From JBBEBE01 sp040882505 (lineage in GTDB: Bacteria > Bacteroidota > Rhodothermia > Balneolales > Balneolaceae): a stretch of 64,000 nt of DNA. Below, in pieces: positions 60,403 through 64,000 of this stretch. The notes beneath the pieces are model-generated. The model was not told where the DNA came from and did not search any database. It was given only the letters and a program-made list of their open reading frames with translations. The DNA lies in assembly GCA_040882505.1 (NCBI GenBank), contig JBBEBE010000013.1, positions 165,299 through 229,298 of the forward strand, written 5' to 3'. Both the position numbers and the translations under genes were made by a program. Position 1 is the first letter of the stretch; each line of letters begins with the position of its first letter.

Positions 60403-63174
60403 CTACTCACTTGGACAGGTACCCCATACAGGTAGCTGTTCTGTACTCATTGAACTGGAAGAAAAACCATGGGGCTGCTCGATAATATTTTGCACACACC
60501 ACCCACTCAAATCTTGATCAAAACTTCCTGCATTATGAAACATCCAATCCATGATTATAGCACTAGATACGTCCCACTCTTCTAATGGTTGATTATATAT
60601 TGTTGCCCCACTGAACATGCTCCCAAAATCAGTGACACTTGAGACATTCCAATTATTTAGGGGCTGATTAAACGACTTGGCCTGTCCGAACATATAAGCC
60701 ATGGACTTCACACTTGAAACATCCCAGCTCTCAAGAGGTTGATCAAATGAACTTGCCTCTCTAAACATCCACGACATATCCTCAACCTTTGATACATCCC
60801 AACTTGAGATATTTTGGTTAAATGAACTAGCACCACGGAACATTGTTTCCATGGATTCCACGTGCGATGTATTCCACTCTTCAAGGCTTTGATTAAAGCT
60901 TTCTGCACCAGAAAACATACTACGCATATCCGTCACCTGACCTACACTCCAGTCGCTAATATCCTTGTTGAACAATGATGCATTCAGAAATAGGCTACGC
61001 AAACTCTCTAGATTTGAAACATCCCAACCCCCAATATCTTGATTGAAATTTTCTGCACCAGCAAATACTCCATTTATTGTTCGAACATTTCCAAGGTCCC
61101 AGTTCCCAATCGGCTGATTGAAATTCTTGGCGCCAGAAAACATGCTTTCCATTTCAATGACACTTGATATATCCCAACTGGATATTGCTCCGTCGAAGTT
61201 ACTCGCACTTTGGAACATTTGTCGCATATCCTGGACATTTGACACATTCCAACCATTCAATTCTTGATTGAAATTCGTTGCACCATAAAACATCTCATTC
61301 ATGGATATCGCTTTGGATACATCCCATTCATTTAATGCTTGATTGAAGGCAACTGCACCTCGAAATGCCGAATTAAAATTCGATACTCCCGAAACATCCC
61401 AACTCCCAATAGGCTGATTGAAATTTTCAGCATTCCTGAATATTGCTGACAACTTTTCAAGACTTCCCGTTTCCCACTTAGATATGTCTTGATTGAAGTT
61501 ACTGGCACCAGAAAACATCGATGTCATGTCCGTCACACCCGACACGTCCCAGTTACTAATATCAGTGTTGAAGTTAGCTGAACCGTTGAACATGTAACTC
61601 ATATCTGTAACACTTGATATATCCCACTCTGAGATATCCCCTTCAAAAAATTCGGCTCCAGAGAACATAAATGACATGCTCGTCACATTAGACGTATCCC
61701 AAGAACTAATATCTTGATTGAAGTACCTATTCTGGTTAAACATTGAACTCATTCGTTGCACGCTGGACGTACAAAGTACCGTCACGTCCTCATTTCCCTC
61801 CACTGCTTCGTCAAGCATTCTCCAGTCTACTGCTGTGTATTCCACACCATCAACAATCCCTGTCTCTCCCGCTTCTGCATCCTCACAGCGAATCGTCACT
61901 CCATTTTCATGCAAATAGAATAAACTTCTGAATACAGCTGTGAGCTCGACTTTCTCCGTGACCTCGAATTGGACTTTACTCTCCTCACTCGACAAGAACC
62001 CATACCACTCAACAAAGCTATTACCTTCGATAGGAATAGCTGAAAGCTCCAACACGGAACCTTCTTCATACTTGCTTCCAGACTTTCGACCAGAGATTAG
62101 TTCGATTGAAACCTCACCTTCCCCTTCCTCGACAAGTGAAACATCGTAGAGTACGGCCTCTTCAAAGACTGCCGTTACTTCTTTCTCTTCATCCACAGTA
62201 AGTCGCTGAGGATTTTCACCACCACTCAAGGCCCCACTCCAATGGGAAAAGACCCAGCCTTCCGAAGCTGACGCTGTTAACTCTACTGTAGTCCCATGCT
62301 CATATGAGTTTTCATTCAAGGATTGAACGACTTTTTCCTGGACACTTCCTTCTCCGGTTGTTTCAATGGTCAATGGGTAGTTTCGTATTTCAAAAGAGGC
62401 AGAAATACTTTTGTTCTCATCCATCGAAATTGTGACTGGATTCTCATTTCCACTCAGGTCACCGCTCCATCCAACAAATCGGTATCCTTCTTCCGGATTC
62501 GCCCGGAATTCAACTTTTGACCCATGGATAAATGAATCTCCGGATCGCTTACCTTCAACAAATTCTGAATCAACTGACCCTCCATCACTACTAGACACTT
62601 CCAACTCATATGACTCCGCCTTTTCAAAGACTGCGGTTACTGTTTTTTCCTTATCAACTGTAACTCTTTGAGGATTTTCACTTTCGCTAAGGTCCCCACT
62701 CCAATGGGAAAAGACCCAGTCATCTGCAGCTGTAGCCGTTAATTCTACCGTTGTCCCGTGATCGTAAGAGGTTTCATTCAACGATTGAACTACTTTTTCA
62801 TAGACGGTACCTTCACCTTCGACAGAAATGGAAAGAGGATATTCTCTCTTTTCAAAAAGCGCTGTAATGGTCTGATCTTCATCCATTGTAACGGACAATG
62901 GATTGGTCGATCCACTTCCATCACCCAACCACTCAACAAATCGAAATCCCTCTTCGGGAGTGGCAACCAACTCCACCACTTCACTTGAATCAAAGTTTCC
63001 CTCGGAGGGAGTGACCGTACCACCTCCAGATGGAGTAACATCAACATAAAGTTGATAGCGACTGGAAATGCCATCACTACCATTATCAGATGAGGTTGGC
63101 GGATCTTCAGAACATCCTGCGACAATCAACAAATACGAACACGCAACGATGAATTTAAAATCATTCTTTATCAT
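60403..63174 (-). CDS. Surface lipoprotein with InlB-type repeats and BspA/DUF285 repeats
   Basis: A 923-residue protein (from ATG 63174; TTG 63186 is also in frame). Signal peptide with LLIVAGC lipobox (Cys21). Residues ~35-420 hold five divergent InlB-B-type repeats, each ending in a W-x-G...V-x-A-x-F pattern (for example HWSGDLSESENP, TAVFEK). Residues ~480-920 hold about 17 BspA/DUF285 repeats of 25 residues with core MFxGAxxFNQxIxxWDVSxV. BspA-type proteins are surface adhesins. The last residues end at Cys-containing WCVQNI. The gene is AT-rich compared with the core of the window, suggesting separate origin. Confidence 0.88.
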   Translation of the reverse strand: MIKNDFKFIVACSYLLIVAGCSEDPPTSSDNGSDGISSRYQLYVDVTPSGGGTVTPSEGNFDSSEVVELVATPEEGFRFVEWLGDGSGSTNPLSVTMDEDQTITALFEKREYPLSISVEGEGTVYEKVVQSLNETSYDHGTTVELTATAADDWVFSHWSGDLSESENPQRVTVDKEKTVTAVFEKAESYELEVSSSDGGSVDSEFVEGKRSGDSFIHGSKVEFRANPEEGYRFVGWSGDLSGNENPVTISMDENKSISASFEIRNYPLTIETTGEGSVQEKVVQSLNENSYEHGTTVELTASASEGWVFSHWSGALSGGENPQRLTVDEEKEVTAVFEEAVLYDVSLVEEGEGEVSIELISGRKSGSKYEEGSVLELSAIPIEGNSFVEWYGFLSSEESKVQFEVTEKVELTAVFRSLFYLHENGVTIRCEDAEAGETGIVDGVEYTAVDWRMLDEAVEGNEDVTVLCTSSVQRMSSMFNQNRYFNQDISSWDTSNVTSMSFMFSGAEFFEGDISEWDISSVTDMSYMFNGSANFNTDISNWDVSGVTDMTSMFSGASNFNQDISKWETGSLEKLSAIFRNAENFNQPIGSWDVSGVSNFNSAFRGAVAFNQALNEWDVSKAISMNEMFYGATNFNQELNGWNVSNVQDMRQMFQSASNFDGAISSWDISSVIEMESMFSGAKNFNQPIGNWDLGNVRTINGVFAGAENFNQDIGGWDVSNLESLRSLFLNASLFNKDISDWSVGQVTDMRSMFSGAESFNQSLEEWNTSHVESMETMFRGASSFNQNISSWDVSKVEDMSWMFREASSFDQPLESWDVSSVKSMAYMFGQAKSFNQPLNNWNVSSVTDFGSMFSGATIYNQPLEEWDVSSAIIMDWMFHNAGSFDQDLSGWCVQNIIEQPHGFSSSSMSTEQLPVWGTCPSE
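60455..61747 (-). repeat. About 17 tandem 75-bp repeats encoding BspA/DUF285 units
   Basis: Protein repeats of 25 residues (75 bp) follow one another without gaps. The consensus is MFxGAxxFNQxIxxWDVSxVxxM. Copies differ at the DNA level, so the array is old rather than a recent expansion. Confidence 0.8.
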
Positions 63175-63284
63175 ACTAAATATCAACTCATAGTTTTATA
63201 AAGTGTTTTTTATCATTCAAATTTAATCCGTTAAAATGGATTGAAATTAAATATTAATATCAATTTTTCATATTGTTCATAATT

Positions 63285-64000
63285 TTAACCGTTTATTCGT
63301 AGGGTATTAAAATGTTTTGAATTCTCATCTATATTGTCCAATTCTTGAATTGATTCACTACCCGAAGAACCCACCTTGACTTGTTTTAAATATTCCTCAC
63401 CTTTATATATTACGTGCCATTTAACAATGTACTCACTGAATGCCGACTCCGTTGGTTGAATACCAAAACTCACTGTGTATCCAATACTCTCCCCTGATTC
63501 CACTATATGATCGTCCTCTGCAGTGGTTAATGTATTTTCGTTTGAATTCAATAGCTCAAACTTCTCAAGAGTAAACTGCTCCGGTAATCTGTTTCGAAGT
63601 GATAATGAAGCGCTGTGAACCCTTCCATTTATATATACTCCTCCAGTTCGACTAAAAACCAAAGCATCCTCAATCGTACTGAACTCCGCTAAAATCTCCA
63701 CATTTTCCTCAACGGTAACTGTTACTTCCATTTCTGAAGAGCTTAAGGTTCCGCTCCAACCTAGGAATACATAACCCTCGTCTGAGGTAGCCTCAAAAGT
63801 AACTTGTTCTCCATAGGTGTATATCTCCTTGTTCGGAGACACATTAACTTGACCACCATCGCTTGCGGTTACTTCGACTGTAAATTCTTTCTTGACAAAT
63901 ACTAATGTTGTTTCAATTCCGCTTTTCATGTCGACAGTTACGGGATTCTCTTCTCCGACCAGATCCCCTTCCCAGTGAGAAAACTCCCATCCCTCATCCG
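63285..64000 (-). CDS. Repeat-domain surface protein, 5' end beyond the window
   Basis: The frame runs from the window end (minus strand, DEGWEFSHWEGDLVGEENPV at 63941-63998) to a stop at 63285, so only the C-terminal ~238 residues are visible. It has part of one InlB-B-type repeat (EFSHWEGD... TLVFVKK), one complete repeat (FTVEVTASDGGQV... GYVFLGWSGTLSSSEM... AEFS), then an immunoglobulin-like region of about 120 residues with no family recognised. It shares its repeat type with the neighbouring surface lipoprotein, 111 bp away, suggesting gene duplication. AT-rich. Confidence 0.82.
   Translation of the reverse strand, partial: DEGWEFSHWEGDLVGEENPVTVDMKSGIETTLVFVKKEFTVEVTASDGGQVNVSPNKEIYTYGEQVTFEATSDEGYVFLGWSGTLSSSEMEVTVTVEENVEILAEFSTIEDALVFSRTGGVYINGRVHSASLSLRNRLPEQFTLEKFELLNSNENTLTTAEDDHIVESGESIGYTVSFGIQPTESAFSEYIVKWHVIYKGEEYLKQVKVGSSGSESIQELDNIDENSKHFNTLRING

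Noticed and set aside
60403..61750. Regular 75-bp spacing that could suggest a CRISPR or satellite array
   Set aside because: The periodicity is that of 25-residue BspA protein repeats; copies differ in DNA sequence and there are no unique spacers between identical repeats.
1..64000. tRNA, rRNA, integrase, transposase and restriction-modification genes
   Set aside because: Both strands were read for these and none could be supported.

Overview
The window looks like chromosomal DNA of a free-living, diderm, aerobic heterotroph from the Bacteroidota/Balneolota-Rhodothermota side of the FCB group. The pointers are a TonB-type barrel C-terminus, a DUF3822-rsmD-coaD neighbourhood, an anti-sigma protein carrying an outer-membrane barrel next to its ECF sigma factor, SufE, a ferredoxin-dependent 2-oxoacid oxidoreductase, and weak or absent Shine-Dalgarno sites at many genes. 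Placement at phylum level is inference. No rRNA, tRNA, CRISPR array, prophage or insertion sequence was found.

Layout. 1-5 kb (+): end of a TonB-dependent receptor-like barrel, korAB and an M20 peptidase lipoprotein. 5.1-7.5 kb (+): a PAS/GAF sensor kinase. 7.5-27.1 kb is almost entirely minus strand: tatA, a DUF4168 protein, a barrel-LytM fusion, ettA, an MFP-RND-RND efflux operon with its TetR regulator, a membrane-anchored DsbD N-domain, sufE, a triple-PAS protein, cdaA, folP, a seven-iron-type ferredoxin, nadA and nadC. The cspA-like gene with a strong terminator is the only plus-strand gene in that block. 27.2-30 kb: a nadS-like cysteine desulfurase and nadB converge and overlap, completing de novo NAD synthesis. 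30-34.7 kb: a small outer-membrane barrel, a five-repeat DUF349 protein, an MscS channel and Dps, separated by clear hairpins. 34.9-43.3 kb (+): a pseudopilin-like protein, DUF3822, rsmD, coaD, an aminotransferase, an FmdB-like protein, a GbsR-type regulator, yraN, glpK and glpD. 43.3-49.4 kb is an envelope-stress-like block: an FKBP lipoprotein, a barrel-bearing anti-sigma factor with its sigma factor, an MltB-type transglycosylase, and a DUF6249-sigma-anti-sigma operon. 49.6-56.9 kb (+): gmhB, a DUF3311-SSS transporter pair and the complete pstSCAB-phoU operon. 56.9-64 kb (-) is accessory: an AlbA/Schlafen-type ATPase with an in-frame 21-bp tandem repeat, an exported amidohydrolase, and two repeat-built surface proteins, the last cut by the window end. 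The ATPase and surface genes are visibly richer in A+T than the rest.

How the parts fit. The strongest candidate for a little-described system is the 44.8-46.8 kb pair. It looks like a dual-membrane-spanning anti-sigma factor: a cytosolic anti-sigma segment, one inner-membrane helix, a long periplasmic linker and a C-terminal outer-membrane barrel, encoded with its ECF sigma factor. It sits beside a second ECF operon, a murein transglycosylase and a periplasmic prolyl isomerase. Other points worth a look are the LytM peptidase fused to a predicted barrel, the orphan DsbD N-domain, a GmhB without its zinc ligands, a candidate TetR operator over a -35 element, and a 15-bp AT-only perfect inverted repeat.
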